Notes: generated from the letters alone by a model not told the origin. Counted from the first letter of the stretch, positions 43,770-57,800 are shown. The stretch is 64,000 bases of DNA from Atriophallophorus winterbourni (GCA_013407085.1 JACCGJ010018522.1:1-64000), one strand, 5' to 3'. Program-made: numbers and translations.

Positions 43770-44120
43770 AATAAGCCCGTTGTCGGAAAAGACACGGTCT
43801 ATGCTCGAATATTCAACGCCCCTACAATAAAGAGCTTACGCCGTTTCCTGTGCGTCGTTAACTTTTGTGGGCGATTTATTCTCAACGCCGCTAAGATACT
43901 TTAGCCGCTTCACGATATGGTGAAATGTAAATCAAAAACGTTGCAAATCACAGTAGCAGCAGAATCTGTCTTCGTCGAAGTTACAGAAATTTCGAGCAAT
44001 GCTACCGCTCTAAGTCACGTAAAAAATGACGATAACGCGCATTTGGCTACGAAACCTGACGGGTCAGGCTGTAGTCGGAGCTGTCGTACAAGCAAACGTA
44101 AACTGAGAAATTCAACAACT
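43770..44120 (+). pseudogene. pol: Gypsy-2 RT end and connection
   Basis: Resumes with APTIKSLRRFLCVVNFCGRF (in overlapping frames), then DMVKCKSKTLQITVAAESVF, TALSHVKNDDNAHL, as in the region between RT and RNase H of CsRn1-type pol. Confidence 0.75.
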
Positions 44121-45573
44121 GTCCTTTTTCTCGCGTAATTTGCAAACAGACCAGGGTAGGCATAGCACTTATGGACGCAAACTCTGTCATCTACCTAGGT
44201 TTTATACTCACCAGTCACTTACTTGAACGACGTAACTTTAACGTCTTCACCGATAACAAGCCAATCGTTTATGTCTTCAGTTCTACGAGAAATCGAAACT
44301 CTTCAATAGAAATCCGTCACCTTGTATTCATTGGGTGGTTTACATCAGATATTAGACACATCGATGACGACTGTATCATTGTCGCTGATGCATCATCACG
44401 CTGTTATAGCGAACTGATAAACAACTCAGTATTCGACCACAGAAAACTACCCAGTCTCCAAGAAAACGACACCAAATTAACCGAAATCGTAGCTAATAAG
44501 TCATTGAAATTTTCCCTTGCCGATACTCGATTGCGATGTCAGGGTCCATTGTGATATATCGACCGGTAAGCCAAGCCCTTTGTCATGCAAATATATCGCC
44601 GGAAGATTTTTGACTTTTTTATGAACTGTCACTTCCGAATATTCGTTCAACGGTAAAACTTATAACATATAGTTTCATCTGGCACAACATGCAACGCGAA
44701 ATTCGTCAATGGGCATAACTCTCTATGACTTGCCAGATCAGCATTGTCCACTGACACACCTTTTCGATTGGAGTACATTTTTTACCTAAAGATTAATTCA
44801 ACCATGTCCACCTGCATATCGTGGGTCCCTTAAAATTTTCACGAACGTATAGCTATATTATGGCCTGTGTCGACAGATATACATGCTATCCTATCGCAGT
44901 TCCTTTGCAAGATACTTCCAATGATACCATCGCACGAACATTCGTCGATTCTTGGATCTTCAACTTTGGTGTTCCAGCTACCATTAATACCGACAGAGGT
45001 TTGCAATTCCCAAGTGCATTGTTGCGCGAACTAAGCCGTTTACTAGGGTTTGATTATCTGCGTACCATCGCATACCATCCTGTAGATAATGGACTAGTTG
45101 AACAGTTCCATCGACATTTGATTTCTGCCCTAGCCACTTCTTCGAGAACAAAATGGTCTAAATTTCCTTTCTATCGCAATTCTCGGTATTCGAAACACCG
45201 TCCCTCAGATTTGGTATATGGCACCAGACTGTGACTGTTGAGTTTTGCCGAAACTCGGATTACCGGATGGGCATTTTAGGTTTGTTTGACAGGTGGTTCA
45301 TTTGATATAAACACAAAATGTTGTACCTCTTTTTCTGTAGTTTTATGTCATGCACGATAATGGAAAATGGAAAAATATATCATAAAACAATTAAACATGA
45401 TTTGTAGTATTTTCGTTACAAGAAGCTACCCTTCGACTCTAACCACACAACCTATGATGAGCAGTGATCTCTCAAATCGGTCCTCACACGTTGTGTCTAA
45501 CCCTTCACCACGTGAAACACCTATAGGCCGTAGAGTGAGGTTCCCTGCGAGACTGGTTGAGTATATACCATAG
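44121..45573 (+). pseudogene. pol: Gypsy-2 RNase H, integrase and C-end
   Basis: RNase H 44171-44554: LERRNFNVFTDNKPIVYVF, EIRHLVFIGWFTSDIRHI, VADASSR. Integrase 44821-45234: HIVGPL (the position of the first catalytic Asp is His), CVDRYTCYPIAVPLQDTSND, TDRGLQFPSALLRELSRLLG, AYHPVDNGLVEQFHRHL. It ends early near the PS-LVYGTRL motif. The C-tail is at 45367-45573 with RRVRFPARLVEYIP. Inactive. Confidence 0.8.
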
Positions 45574-45612
45574 ACGGTATATCGAGCGTTCATCCGTTGA
45601 CTCACGCTCTGA

Positions 45613-45693
45613 GGGCAGCAAATTGTAATTTCACTCCATTTTCAATGAATTTTCATTTCCATCGATGCTTGTTCTAATCAATATATTACACCG
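45613..45693 (+). repeat. Gypsy-2 right LTR (start)
   Basis: Matches 41595-41690 over about 80 bp. The 3' limit is not clear. Confidence 0.6.
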
Positions 45694-47326
45694 TATACTT
45701 TTTCCGTCCGCGTACATGTTCTGCCTTGTTCGCGGGTGCTGCATTATTGGTTGGTTGTGAATTGCAACGGCTAAAGGCACCAATAACGTGTCGCCGCATT
45801 TCTCAACTTCGCGAATAATCGTTCTTAATCAACGGAGTTCGGAGTTGGTAATATTGGATAATTGCCTGACACATTAACTTTTACTTACCGTGAGTTCGTT
45901 TCTTCGTCCGTTTTTACTGTAACATTTCAGTTATATTTTTGCACTTATGCACTACACATTGAAGATTTCGGATAATTGGCTTGCAATATGCTCTAGATTC
46001 CCTCAACCCTCGTATAACCATACATAAATTGAAGTTTCATTCGAAGCATGCATATTCATGTTGAATTGATTGAGGCAGTAATCGTTTTTTTTAATTTAGC
46101 AAGATTTTTTCAAATTCTAAGTTTCATATAAACAAATTTCTATGATTTTTTTCATGTGTCGGTTACCCGCCCGAACGATATGCACTAAGAAGAGCAGAGA
46201 AAATTCAAAGATGTTGGCACTTCTCGGTTAGAAATAAAACAGTCATTTCTTGAGCACATAGGAAAACAATGAGAACAAATTTTTGAAAAACTTAATAGAT
46301 TCAAGATAATTCAAAGCTTCAATGTTCTAAAATGCAGTAACCATAGATTAGAAATATCAGGAATACACAAAATGTACAAAGATGGTTTGTCAGTATCAAA
46401 AATCAGCTTAGGTATCGATGTGCGAGGTTGGATTTGGTCAACATATACTTGTCAAGTTCAGCCTTGAACACGTTCACACTTGATTCAGAAATGATGTGTG
46501 GGAGCGCAGAGTTTCGTATAAACCAAACTCAGACAGCAAAGAAGAACCGTGGACAATTTGATCTAGAGTGTGAATGGAGGCATGCTATTATGCTACTGCC
46601 TGGTCAAAATTAACGCATTACCCCTAATTAATATTAATATAAAGAAGTATTAAATCATCCCAGTTTAGATAAAGATTATTGTATGAATAGACACTGCTAG
46701 AGATTTTGGCATTTCTGTATTGATATCGCCAAATATTTCCAGAGGACGTAAATTGCTTTATTCGTGTACGCGGGTTTTGCGCTGGAGAACCTGAAACTTC
46801 AAGGACGAATTTTTAGAATATACTCGTCACTAACTCAATCCTTTGAACTATCATAACCGTTCATAGTCTGCTAAAATATTAGATATTTGCCACATTCGTT
46901 TAATCGTGCATATATTAGCAAGTGTCCGTTGACATTGACAGCATTCATGCTGTGTGAATAGATATATTTATCCTACATTGTTCATGGATACAAAAATTTC
47001 GAAAACAATGGGTGAGTGCAGTTTCTAGGTAACGTTTCACTGCTGACACAAAATCTTCGTTTTCATGAATATCACTACTTGATCGGTCACATAGATATTT
47101 CATCATATTTCGATCTTTGTTTACTTGAATTTATACGCCTGAGATTTCAATAGGCTGTTTAGAGATGAGATCAATTAGAGATGCTGAATGGAGTGCCATT
47201 TAGAGTGCGATTTTGAAAAGAAATTGCTTGGTTATTGTTGTATTCAACTCAATTTTACGCTTATTGTTAAATAGCGTCATGATCTTGGTTTTTCACATCT
47301 CTTGAGGGACACTCCTCATTCAAGCA
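45694..47326. other. No gene seen
   Basis: AT-rich, without a coding stretch, clear repeat family or convincing exon. Part may be the rest of the Gypsy-2 LTR. Confidence 0.4.
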
Positions 47327-47900
47327 CTAGAGAAGCAAACGATGAAGTTGCTGTAATACAGCTGCTCTACAGTTTTTGATGAGCTCAAGTGGAATTCGGC
47401 CGTCAGCAGGGGCCTTTCCACTCGTTAAACTGCCGATTGGTCCGTTGAGCACACCATGAGTATTTAGGTGATTAATGGTTGGAAAACGATCAAATGTTTC
47501 AAGTGTATGATATATAAAATTGCTGTCCCTAGAGCTGAGAGAGGAGAAGTGCTCGACTGGTTTTTCCATCTGCTGAGTTTTGTTGACAATCGGGTTACCA
47601 TATGCTGAATTGATAGGATCTATATTAAGTATGTTCGGACCAATGTCTCTATTGATTTCATCATACATATCGTGAAAATTATCAGTATCTGTAGCTCTAA
47701 GGAGACCCAGGTCAATTTCAGCACTACAGTTATTTGCATATCGGACATTGTTTCAAGCTGCTCTGAGAAGTCATAGGTTTTCATCTGATGGCATACGTTT
47801 GAACTCTATGAACAATGCCTGTTTCTCGTCCTGGAAATTAGTCATCAAAGAAGCTTTGGATAATTCAATTTTTTCTGATATATTAATTGTAAAAAGCATT
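47327..47900 (-). pseudogene. LINE reverse transcriptase N-part remnant
   Basis: Minus strand, 47668-47327: DMYDEINRDIGPNILNIDPI, EKPVEHFSSLSSRDS, then SLTSGKAPADGRIPLELIKN and LQQLHRLLL, the 'SGKAPGxDGIPxEL' block that precedes the RT core in RTE-like LINEs. Further fragments (DEKQALFIEFKRMPSDEN, NNVRYANNC) lie upstream with stops. Confidence 0.6.
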
Positions 47901-48299
47901 TGCTAGTTTTTAGATGTTGGTTCTGGTGAAGTTGTCATGTTGAATCTTGCTGTTAAAGTTTGTTCAAATCAAACAGCAAGATTAGGATCTCACATAAGAG
48001 TGACGTCTATTCTTGATTTTGCAGACAATTCGGCCCAGTGAAATCTACTTTGGTGAAACTTTATTTTCGCAAATCGACAATCATCTCCGAAAAGATTTGT
48101 TTAAGCATAACGACCTTACTAAGACATTCAATGTCTTTTAACATTCCAAATTGTTGACTGGATCTTTGTCGGAATATTTTCTCGGTCAAACTTTGCTTCG
48201 TGTAAAACATCCTGTCCGAAGAAATCATACGCTCGGAATCAGTCGAGTATTTCGCTTCAAAACAGGACGAATGCATGTCAAGCCATGCGAAATATGACT

Positions 48300-48990
48300 G
48301 TTTCTATTGATTTTTAAAAGATTTCACTTATTTTTACTCTAGAAATTTCGTCACTTTGGATTTTGTTAAGCTGGGTGCTTCAACTGCCATAAATATGTCT
48401 GAATTCTGCGTTTTGAGTGATGACTCGAGACGCAATTAATGTGAGTGTGTGCAATGTGGACCGATGACCCGTTAAATGTGCTAAGTGTCCAGATGTGCGA
48501 TATCTGTCATGTTGGGCATCTGTACATCACTCGCGACTATATGAAGAAGTAGAATAATGACAAATAAGGAAAATTATTAACGCGCAACGTGTAGCTTTTA
48601 TTTTATCATGGTTTTATAGACGGATAGCATTCCCTTGACCTCAGAGACCCCAAAGACTATATGTGTTCTATCGAGCTTACCGCGACTTCGAATCATCTAC
48701 AAACATGTGCTGATTAAATTGGAGGATAAATCGATTTTTGTTTGAACATTGTTTGAGTTTGCAAGCCAATTTGAATAAGGTTGACCTGTTCAATATTATT
48801 ATGTGCACGCAGACGTTGATAGGTTTTGCCCATGCGTTCAACAAAACTCATCAATCTCATACATTTCAATCACACATACCCCACCGTCAATGAATAGTAT
48901 TTACTGTGCGTCACAGTCTAGTAAATTAAAAACAACTCTCTAAAATTAATAATAATCATTTTTGTTTCTACGGATGCATATTCAACCAAG
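48300..48990. other. 3' flank of the 198-aa gene, no feature seen
   Basis: AT-rich; no AATAAA close to the stop on the minus strand was identified with confidence. Confidence 0.35.
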
Positions 48991-48998
48991 CAAACAAA

Positions 48999-49595
48999 TC
49001 AAACATAATTTGTTTTATTATGGTTGGCCTTTGGGTGCTGGTCTAAATTTTCTAACAAATAACCATAGTAAACTCTACCAAATGGAAAATCTAGTTGTTG
49101 GTTTCTGAACGGCAATTTACGTCCATGCAAGTAAGCGAAATACAACGGGTCGCGTTTGCATCCAACCGCACCTCCCAAATGACTTGAACAGCACGTCGGA
49201 CAAAATTTGTGTGAATAAATATCACTCATTCTAGGCACCATTTTTGGATTGTAATCTTTCAAGCGCCGATAACGGCGAAAATCAGACATGGAATATTGTT
49301 TTATCGGCGAACTAGGCTGTGGATCATAGTTGACCTTGAAACCAGGTCGACTGTACTTGATATCACGCTCCAATGGAATTGTTTCGCGTAACTGATTGGG
49401 AGTCGGTAGTTTCACGTGGTCTAACAACAATGGCTTGCGTGATTCGGCCGTGATGTTATGAGGCATATAACAGCCTGTCGTGCCAGGATTTGGTGTTGTA
49501 TACGTTTTTCGTATTTGTGAAGCAGGTAGCAGACGAGAAGCGGGGTTTCGATCGATCGGGTATCGATAGGAAATAACTTTTCCGGTGGCCGCCAT
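48999..49595 (-). CDS. Intact single-exon gene, unknown function (198 aa)
   Basis: Minus strand, starts MAATGKVISYRYPIDRNP and runs 198 codons without interruption. The protein is basic, Tyr/Pro/Arg-rich, with a CPTCC motif (KFCPTCCSSHLGGAVGC) in the second half and YSMSDFRRYRRLKDYNPKMV in the middle. No signal peptide or membrane segment is seen. It is the longest open frame in the window that is not from a transposon. The composition recalls small ciliary microtubule-associated proteins, but this is only an impression and no family is assigned. The next 3 kb upstream on this strand show no exon. Confidence 0.7.
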   Translation of the reverse strand: MAATGKVISYRYPIDRNPASRLLPASQIRKTYTTPNPGTTGCYMPHNITAESRKPLLLDHVKLPTPNQLRETIPLERDIKYSRPGFKVNYDPQPSSPIKQYSMSDFRRYRRLKDYNPKMVPRMSDIYSHKFCPTCCSSHLGGAVGCKRDPLYFAYLHGRKLPFRNQQLDFPFGRVYYGYLLENLDQHPKANHNKTNYV

Positions 49596-49599
49596 GTGT

Positions 49600-52500
49600 A
49601 AATATACAAATTCGAATTAGTGACACTTTTCACGAAAAGAAAACAAATGTGACTGTTTTTCGTGTATTGAATAAGAATCAATGGACCTGAGATTAACAAA
49701 GTCAATTACATAGTAAAACGAAATCAATATTTCTCTATATAAAATGACGCAAGATTTTAGATTGGTTTTTATTAAAGGTATCAAATGCAATCGGCTTGAA
49801 TGCATACCTGTATTCAGATTTGTAATCCACAAAAGGAATTATCAACATTTGGCATTTATATCTGTTGTTTTTGCTGAACTTTTTTGAATAGCAAAATCGC
49901 GACTATGAACGGGCTTAATTAGTGCTGGCCATTTTAGATATTTCCAACAGTATTTATTACTGACATTTATTTAAGTAGCATATATCGTGGGTTTCAGCCA
50001 ACCAGTTAAGTTCGATCTGGACTAAGTAGAGCTTTTACAAATTTTCAAAATTACTTGAATTTATATCGTGGTGCTCGCATGCTCATCCCTTATACATCAT
50101 ACAAGTACGACATTGTATACTTACATTTAGTTCCATCGTTTTTCATATTTCCAATCAAAAACGTAATTATCAGAGATTTTTGCATTTTAAAATGTGCCAA
50201 ACACATAAGTGGGTTATAACCATCACTCAATTAAAAAATGGTGATCAAATCACGATGATGAATCAACTGTCTCATTGCGCGGATTGCATGATCGTATTCA
50301 CGTTGTTTGTACTCATCTCATTTAAACTGTAGGACCAGAATCCAATCGCCTATAAATGGTGAACAATTAGCGAATAAAGATTAAAGCCACTGCTACATAA
50401 GGCTGTCATGACCAACCAGTTCATTCACGTGAGTAACTGGTGTGTGCGATGGAAATGCAAGCAACTAACGATTTTGGTTTCAAGCCAGTGGGTTTAACCC
50501 ACATTAACCTAAGCATCGGAACGAGAAATTGATCAGATTTATAAGGCCTCCTTTATCGGACAATAGCTTCATAGCTTGAACCTTGTACAACAATAAGAAG
50601 CATTTCGTTTTCATAAATCCACTATAATTAACAATTTTTTCGCAACTGCTCATTCTCAAAAATATTAGAAAAGAAATATTTAGTTAACAGACGCGTACAC
50701 GTAATATCGCACAGTTAATGGTCATTTTCGCACGCTATTCTCGAATCTCGAATGTGGTTATATTAGTAAAGAGACTTGAAAAATTTGTTCGGATTTTTAA
50801 GGAGCAAAGTTTAATATATTTTGTAGTGGTCGAATCAATTCCACCGAAAAAGTAAAAAGTAACGCTATACTTTATGCTATATTATTATCTTAAATGTACT
50901 CGTCAACATTAATTAATCTGGAGTGCATTATAACCAAATCGAACATCTTCACCATGGTATATTGACCTTCAACTCAAATAAGTTGTTATTGCACGCAAAT
51001 GATTGCATATATAACAAGCTTTATGATGGTCAAATTTTTAATGTCAAAAAGGAAAAATGAAGAACGTGGTTTATTAAAGATGCGAAATCTGTTCACCTAG
51101 ACACATAAAATAATGCACCATGCTATATATAAAATACAGATAGTTTGATATACTAGACACATTAAAATTGATCTTGAAGTCCCCGCGTGATGCCAGCGAA
51201 CAACCAGAAATCCATGTTGGTGTAAAAGTTTAAGGGGTATGAAGATATCAGAAATTGGTCAAATGTTATACAAAATTCGATTTTTCGTGCACGTTTTGGC
51301 TACCGCGATAAAGCCTCCATTTGCTTTGCTTTTACTCCTTCATCCTTGGGGACATTATTGTAGTGGTCAGTCTAGTACCGTTGTTCCCATATTATATCAG
51401 ATAATGGCAACCGAAGAATAAAAAAATGAAATCGCGCTTATTTCTCTTCAACAGCAATCGGTTTAGTTTTCGATGTAAATTTATTGTAAAAAAACGTAAA
51501 TTCTCGAAAATTTCCCTAAACACTCGGTGTGCTGGTGAATTAGAAGCTTTTTCTTTTTAAAAAATCAGCTAAAAATGGGGTGCACATTCATGATTGTCTT
51601 GTTGCAATTTGTAATATTTTAACTTTGTTGTGCACTTTTTGCACTTTGTGATATGTTGTGGGACAACACAATTTAATAGATTTTAGATATGCAATTACGC
51701 TTCACGTTGAATGGAAGAGGAATTAAATGTTTTGTATCCTGGCAGTAAAAACGATCGCGTGCAAGAACCAACTAAATTATTTTTTGAATAATACGTTTTC
51801 TTCAAGAGATAGCTATTGTTGTTTTGAAACCATTTAAAGCCAATGATTTCATACATTCAAGTTTCCAGACATACACTTTGTCTAAAAGGATGATCGCCTA
51901 GAAAAAGTAATGTACATTTCGCTTCAATCTACTGCAGTACTCTAGCAGTATAATATAGAAATAAATAAATGAAAAATACGTAAAATAAATAATTTTTTGC
52001 ATGAAGAAAATTAAATTATGTTTCATTGTTTGCTGATGTATTTTTACTTATCATTATCATGCATGATTTGAAACTACAGATAAAGTGGTAATATATTTTG
52101 TGTTTATATCAAAAGATGCCTTTGTCTAACAAACTTAAAATGGCTAACATTAAGTTGGTCCTCGGTAATCCGAATTTTGGCGAAACTCAGAAGATGGACA
52201 GAGGGGTAGAGTACTTTTTCCCTCTTCACACTTGGGAGGCACGGTTTACAGCATCCACTTGAAAATGTTGATCATTTACTGACTAATGAACACCTATATG
52301 CTTACCTTAATATTGATTATCTCAAAAAAGTATTGGAATACTTCAAGAAAGGAATGGCCCCTGGTAACGAAAATATTCTACATAAGCTCAGCTAATATTG
52401 TTAATCAGCCTGAAATCAGCGAGTTCACCATTGGCTTCTTTTATGCTGACTGGAGGAGTGTGTCTCACAACAGATGTAAGGCACAAAGATCGGGCTATTT

Positions 52501-52990
52501 AAGGTGGCTAAATGCATAGTATCTACTTCAGAAAATGTTTTGAGCTTTTTTCAGAAAATTATACTTTACTGTCTATTTTATCTGCTACCATAAAGTATTT
52601 TGTCTAAAAATACTCATTACTATGAAAATAAAATACGTTTTTGAAAAACTGGTTTGAAAGATTTCTTTCCGAAGTTGCCAGATGTCCCGAAAAACGCTGG
52701 CTTTTAACCCGTGGTTACGGGCAATTTCGCTACACAACCCCCGCAGAGTAGCATATCCATTGAAGTTCAAGAAACGGCCTTGATCGTAACCTATATTTCA
52801 CTTGGAAACTTTTATTCACAAGGGCACAATTGACGCAAAAATAGAGCATTTTGTATTCGAAAACGCATTCTCATTGGTTCACAACTTGGGCGTTTATTTT
52901 GAGTGATAGAATTGGTCTGCTTGTCGCGTGATTACCGCGTGATGCGACACGAAGTCCCCTTCCAATGCACAACAAGATTTGTTACCACTA
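49600..52990. other. AT-rich intergenic stretch, no gene seen
   Basis: 3.4 kb with no recognised gene or element. A short open stretch on the minus strand at 52585-52770 has coding-like words but no partner exon. Confidence 0.4.
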
Positions 52991-52999
52991 TAAAAGACT

Positions 53000-54243
53000 C
53001 TGTCCTTGGTTTCGAACCGGACTGTGGATGCCCATTTACAAGAAGATGCAGCTGTTGTGAGGATGGCATGCGCTGAATCAGGCAACGCTTTTCCGAACGA
53101 AAACGGAGATCTGGATTTCTCTGTTTCATTTGATGGCATCAAGCATCGTAGAGGCACATGCTTTCACAATGGCATAGTCACTGTGATTAAAATTTACACT
53201 GGATTAGTGCTAGAAATCATCGTTTTCAGCAACTTCTGCAAAAGATGCGAAATAGCCCTTAAGATTCACAATCCGAAATATGATGAATGGTGGCGCAAAC
53301 ATGAGTTTTACTGCCAACCAAGCATTCAATGCAACAGTGCTGCCATTGAGACCCATGCTGTGGTGACACTTTTTTGCCGCTTAATAGAGAAACACCCGCC
53401 CAGGTAAACCAGCATGATGGAGAATGAAGATGCCAAATTCCACGCTAACGTCTGCTATTCTGGTGATACTCGTTTTGACAAAATTGAGTGTGTGAACTAT
53501 GTAACGGAAGGCATGGGCACTGCATTGTGAAATTTTGGAGAATCAGTCAAAGAAACAGGCAAGCTAATCGGTGGGCCTGGCAAATTAACCGATAAAAAAT
53601 TAAAACATACTGACCAACTACTTTGGAAAGGCAATAAACGACAAACGAGTCAACTTGGACAACATGAAGCAGACAGTGTGGGCGTCGTGCATTCACACTG
53701 CCTCCCTAGCAGAAGATCCCCACCATCTGAGACTCACCGAATAAGCGGAGTTTTGGTGCTTCGTTTAACGCAACCTGGTTGCCAACGTTCCCACTCGGCA
53801 TCATCTACAATTTCTCCTCCGAGAAATCAGTTTTCAGCTGCTCCCCTTCAAAAGCGTTTTGCAGAAAGGAGCTTGCTGTAGCGGTGTCTAGGTGGAAAGA
53901 ATAAAAACAACAACGAGTCTTTCCACTCCAAGGTTTGGAGGCAGTTACCAAATGGACGGTGGGCATGTCTCCACACAGTCGACACAGCTTTCACAGTTGC
54001 CGTTCAACGCTTCAATACAGGGTTCTCTGCCCTGCTGAGTGTTCTGAAAGAACTGAATTTGGCTACAAGGAACCATGCAGATGAATTTGCAGTGAAGGCA
54101 GATACCAGAAGAGTGAGAGATGCCAAAATAAAGACAAACCAGCAGGCCAAGCAGCGCCGAAAGGCAACTGACGCTATTCGGAGCCAAGAGCACGGGCAAA
54201 GTTGGCGTATTAAGGGCCATTGGTATGGCCGGGACAATTGCTG
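53000..54243 (+). pseudogene. Mutator-like DNA transposase remnant
   Basis: Three plus-strand pieces fit one transposase of the Mutator-like domain found in many animal 'uncharacterised' proteins. 53006-53407: ENGDLDFSVSFDGIKHRRGT, IVTVIKIYTGLVLEIIVFSN, CKRCEIA. 53410-53530: NVCYSGDTRFDKIECVNYVT. 53878-54243: RCLGGKNKNNNESFHSKVW, AVQRFNTGFSALLSVLKEL and a basic tail. Stops and frameshifts separate them. Terminal inverted repeats were not found. Confidence 0.65.
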
Positions 54244-54894
54244 ATGAACTAAAGATTGTCTTATTTTTGTCCATAGACAAAATGGACTTCATTTATTTAC
54301 TTTGCAACAGCATTTATGGATTTGTCTCATCATTTGTGTATAATACACTCTATGTAAAACTTCAAACTCATTTTTCTCAATTGTTGAATTTCAGTCGCGG
54401 TGTGCATTTTTCTTTCGCAGAGTATTGCATTAAATTTTGAGATAAAATGATGAAAATGAGAAGTTGTATGTAAACTTTGCCAAGGAGCTCACTAAAAGTA
54501 TTTTGAATGATGTCTTTGTTTTAGTTTTTGAACTCCGTTGGTTGTAAGTGACCTTTTCTCACGCGAACCTTTAAAATTATATTTTTTTCGCATGCACAAC
54601 TATGAAAACACGGTTGACTTATCTTCTTTCGCATCTTATTGCACGCTATACACTCCCACCTTCATGTGAAAACGCTTGGATTCATTCAAAACCTTTTTCG
54701 TTGCCCACACTACGGTGACCAAAATAAGTTTTTTTTTCAAAAACATTTTTTTATAAAAATGCTAACCAAACCTTAGTTTCACAAAGAAATGAAAAACAAC
54801 TTTAAACATTTATACATCTTAATATAAACAAAAGTCACACCAAATATCAAATAATCACCTTGAATACTATTGTGTTACAAAATATTTTTATATA
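54244..54894. other. No gene seen between transposase remnant and LINE C
   Basis: Very AT-rich, several T and A runs, no coding stretch. Confidence 0.4.
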
Positions 54895-57800
54895 TTATTG
54901 TATAAAATATTACGAGATTTGTCGCCTGACGATAGAATCAAGATGAAGACTGCTACGATGGAGCTTAAGAAAAGATTATCGGAGGGTGAGAAGGACCTTC
55001 GTATTGTGGATTTTCGCGTAGTAAAGAGGCCATCCAAAGTTCGCTGGAGGCCCATACTGATCGAGCATCCAACTGCTCTCCATTAAAGTATTTCGAAGTG
55101 CTCTGTTTCAACGCGCGGAGTTTGAGGAACAAATTTGACGAAGTAAGCCATCATGTCTTGGCACTACAGCCAGATATCGTTGGAATAACGGAAACCTGGC
55201 TGACACTCGACATTACTGATGCAGAGCTATTCATTCCGAATTACCGCCTACTCAGAAGTGATCGAATTGGATCTCGACATGGTGGTGGGGTGGCGATATA
55301 CGTCAAAGAACATTTATCCGTGGAGGTTGTTGATCGTTTTCGAGATGATGGTGGTTTTGCTGAAAGCATTTGGTGTCAGATCAAGTCCAGTAATGGATCA
55401 GCAATGATCGGTGTCATCTACCGTTCACCCTGCGCCCGTATCATGGCATTATTTGACCAGCTCCGCCGCCATGGGACGAGGAACGATTGTATGATACTCG
55501 GTGACCTGAATGCTCCGGATATCAACTGGTTGGACCTCGTTACAAATGGGGATGAGTACCAACGGGAGTTTCTAAATCTGATTCTGGATTTGAACCTCGT
55601 GCAGCACGTTCTCGTTCCTACTCGCTATGGACATGGCCAGACTCCGTCTACTCTTGATCTGGTCTTGTCACCCAGAGAGTCAGATGTGGTTGACTTATCC
55701 GTGGAACAGCCCATCGATACAAGCGACCATTGTGCTATTCGGTTCAAATGGACTCGGGGTAAACCGGCCCAGCCGTCGCGGCTTCCACGGAGAAACTTCT
55801 GGAACATGGACTTGAAATTGTTGGTTGAACAAGCAGCCTCAATTGACTGGACGTTACCCGTTGATTCCACTATTGATGACTGTTGGAAATGGTTTCTGAA
55901 TAATATCCGTCGCTTAGAGGATGTTGCTCCATTAACCAGAGATCGTCCCGGCTCCCGTGGCCCTCCTTGGTTTGATAGAGAACTTCGTACCTGCCTGCGG
56001 CAAAGAAAGCGTCTTTGGATTAAATTCAGAACGAGCCGATCGGACGCCCATTACGAAGAATATCGGGCTGTACGGAATCTTTGCTCAAAATTGAAGAAGG
56101 ATAAAAGAAGTCGATTCGAGCTTCAATTAGCAAATTCTTCAAAATATAATCCTAAACGATTATTTGCGTACATTCGGCGACGGGTCAAATCATCGAACCC
56201 CGTACCTTCTCTCAAAAATTTGGAACGGGAGGTTATAGAGACTGACACTGGGAAAGCTGAGGTGTTTGCATCGCAATACCAATCAGTTTACGCAATAGAG
56301 CCTACCATATCCTGCAAACAAATATCGCCGACGGAAGTAATGGCCAATTTTGAGATCACGGCTGACATGGTGCGAATCCTCATCGAACATCTAAAGGTAC
56401 AGACATCTCCAGGTCCTGATGGTATTCACCCTGCCATATTAAAACCTTTATCAAGGATCATCAGTTCACCTTTAGCCGCTTTATTCCAAATTTCAATCGA
56501 TTCGGGACGTCTACCAGAGGATTGGAAAATGGGTATAGTAAAGCCGATGTTCAAAGGTGGGAGTTTATCAGACCCTGTAAATTACCGTCCTGTTACACTT
56601 ACGTCTGTCGTAGGCAAATTGCTGGAACGGATTGTAAAGGATAAGATAGAACAGTATTTGCGCGAGACCCAACAATGCTCGAATGCCCAACACGGCTTCA
56701 CGGAAGGCCGCTCATGTATCTCCAATCTACTGACCGCCCGAGAACATTGGTGCAGAAGCCTTGACGCTGGTGTGCCAGTTGATGTAGTCTTCATCGACTT
56801 TAGTAAAGCATTCGACCGTGTTCCACATCAGAGGCTTATTTGGAAACTAAGAATGTCTGGTATAGAGGCTTCTTTGCTTGCTTGGATTGAGGATTTTCTT
56901 ATCGGAAGGCGAAGCCTCGTTGAAGTCAATGGGGCCAGATCTGCATCCTTTATCCCAACTTCTGGTGTACCACAAGGATCCGTTCTGGGGCCAACCTTGT
57001 TCAAACTCTATGTGAGTGACCTTCCCGGTATTCTGAACAGTGGTTGTCTCTTATTTGCAGATGATCTGAAGGTGTGGGCTTCTGTCACGACTGCCGCTGA
57101 CGCTTCCCACTTGCAAAATGATTTGAATGAACTTCGGAATTGGACTGACAGATGGATGCTCCCGATTAATGAAAAGAAGTGTGCTATCATGCACATCGGG
57201 AGCAACAACATGCGACATGCATATCATTTGGAGGGCCATGGTCTCAGGATAGTTGATGTAGAGCGAGATTTGGGGGTGATGGTAACTTCATCCCTCAAAA
57301 CTGCAGGAGGATACTGCCAGAAAGGTTGGTTCTGCCAGCCGCATGTGGTGGGCATTGAGACGATCCTTCTTAGAGATAAATCCCAAAGTTTTTCAAGTTC
57401 TGTATAGCTCTCACGTCAGACCAATATTAGAATTTGGGCTTCCGGTGAACTATCCGTTAACCAAAGGGGAGAAGGATCGTCTGGAGAAAGTCCAAAGGAG
57501 GGCTACCAAGTGCGTGAGGGGTATGTTTCGTATTCACTATGACGACCGATTGCGGGAACTCAAACTTTTCCCACTGGAATATCGAAGAATGCGATATGAT
57601 TTGCTGGTCACGCGGAGAATCCTGCTTGGATATTACGGAACGGAACTTCAACAATTCTTTTCGATATCCACGGACTCCGGAACTAGAGGTCATTCGCTGA
57701 AGTTGCAGAAGCGCCGAACGGAACACCTGAAGCCATCGTTTACTCTGTCGACCAGAGTGGTCAATATTTGGAATGCACTCTCCGCTGATGCAGTCGGGGC

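Noticed and set aside
52585..52770. Minus-strand open stretch with coding-like words (GLCSEIARNHGLKASVF)
   Set aside because: Short, no convincing acceptor and donor pair, and no neighbouring exon; it may still be a transposon fragment.
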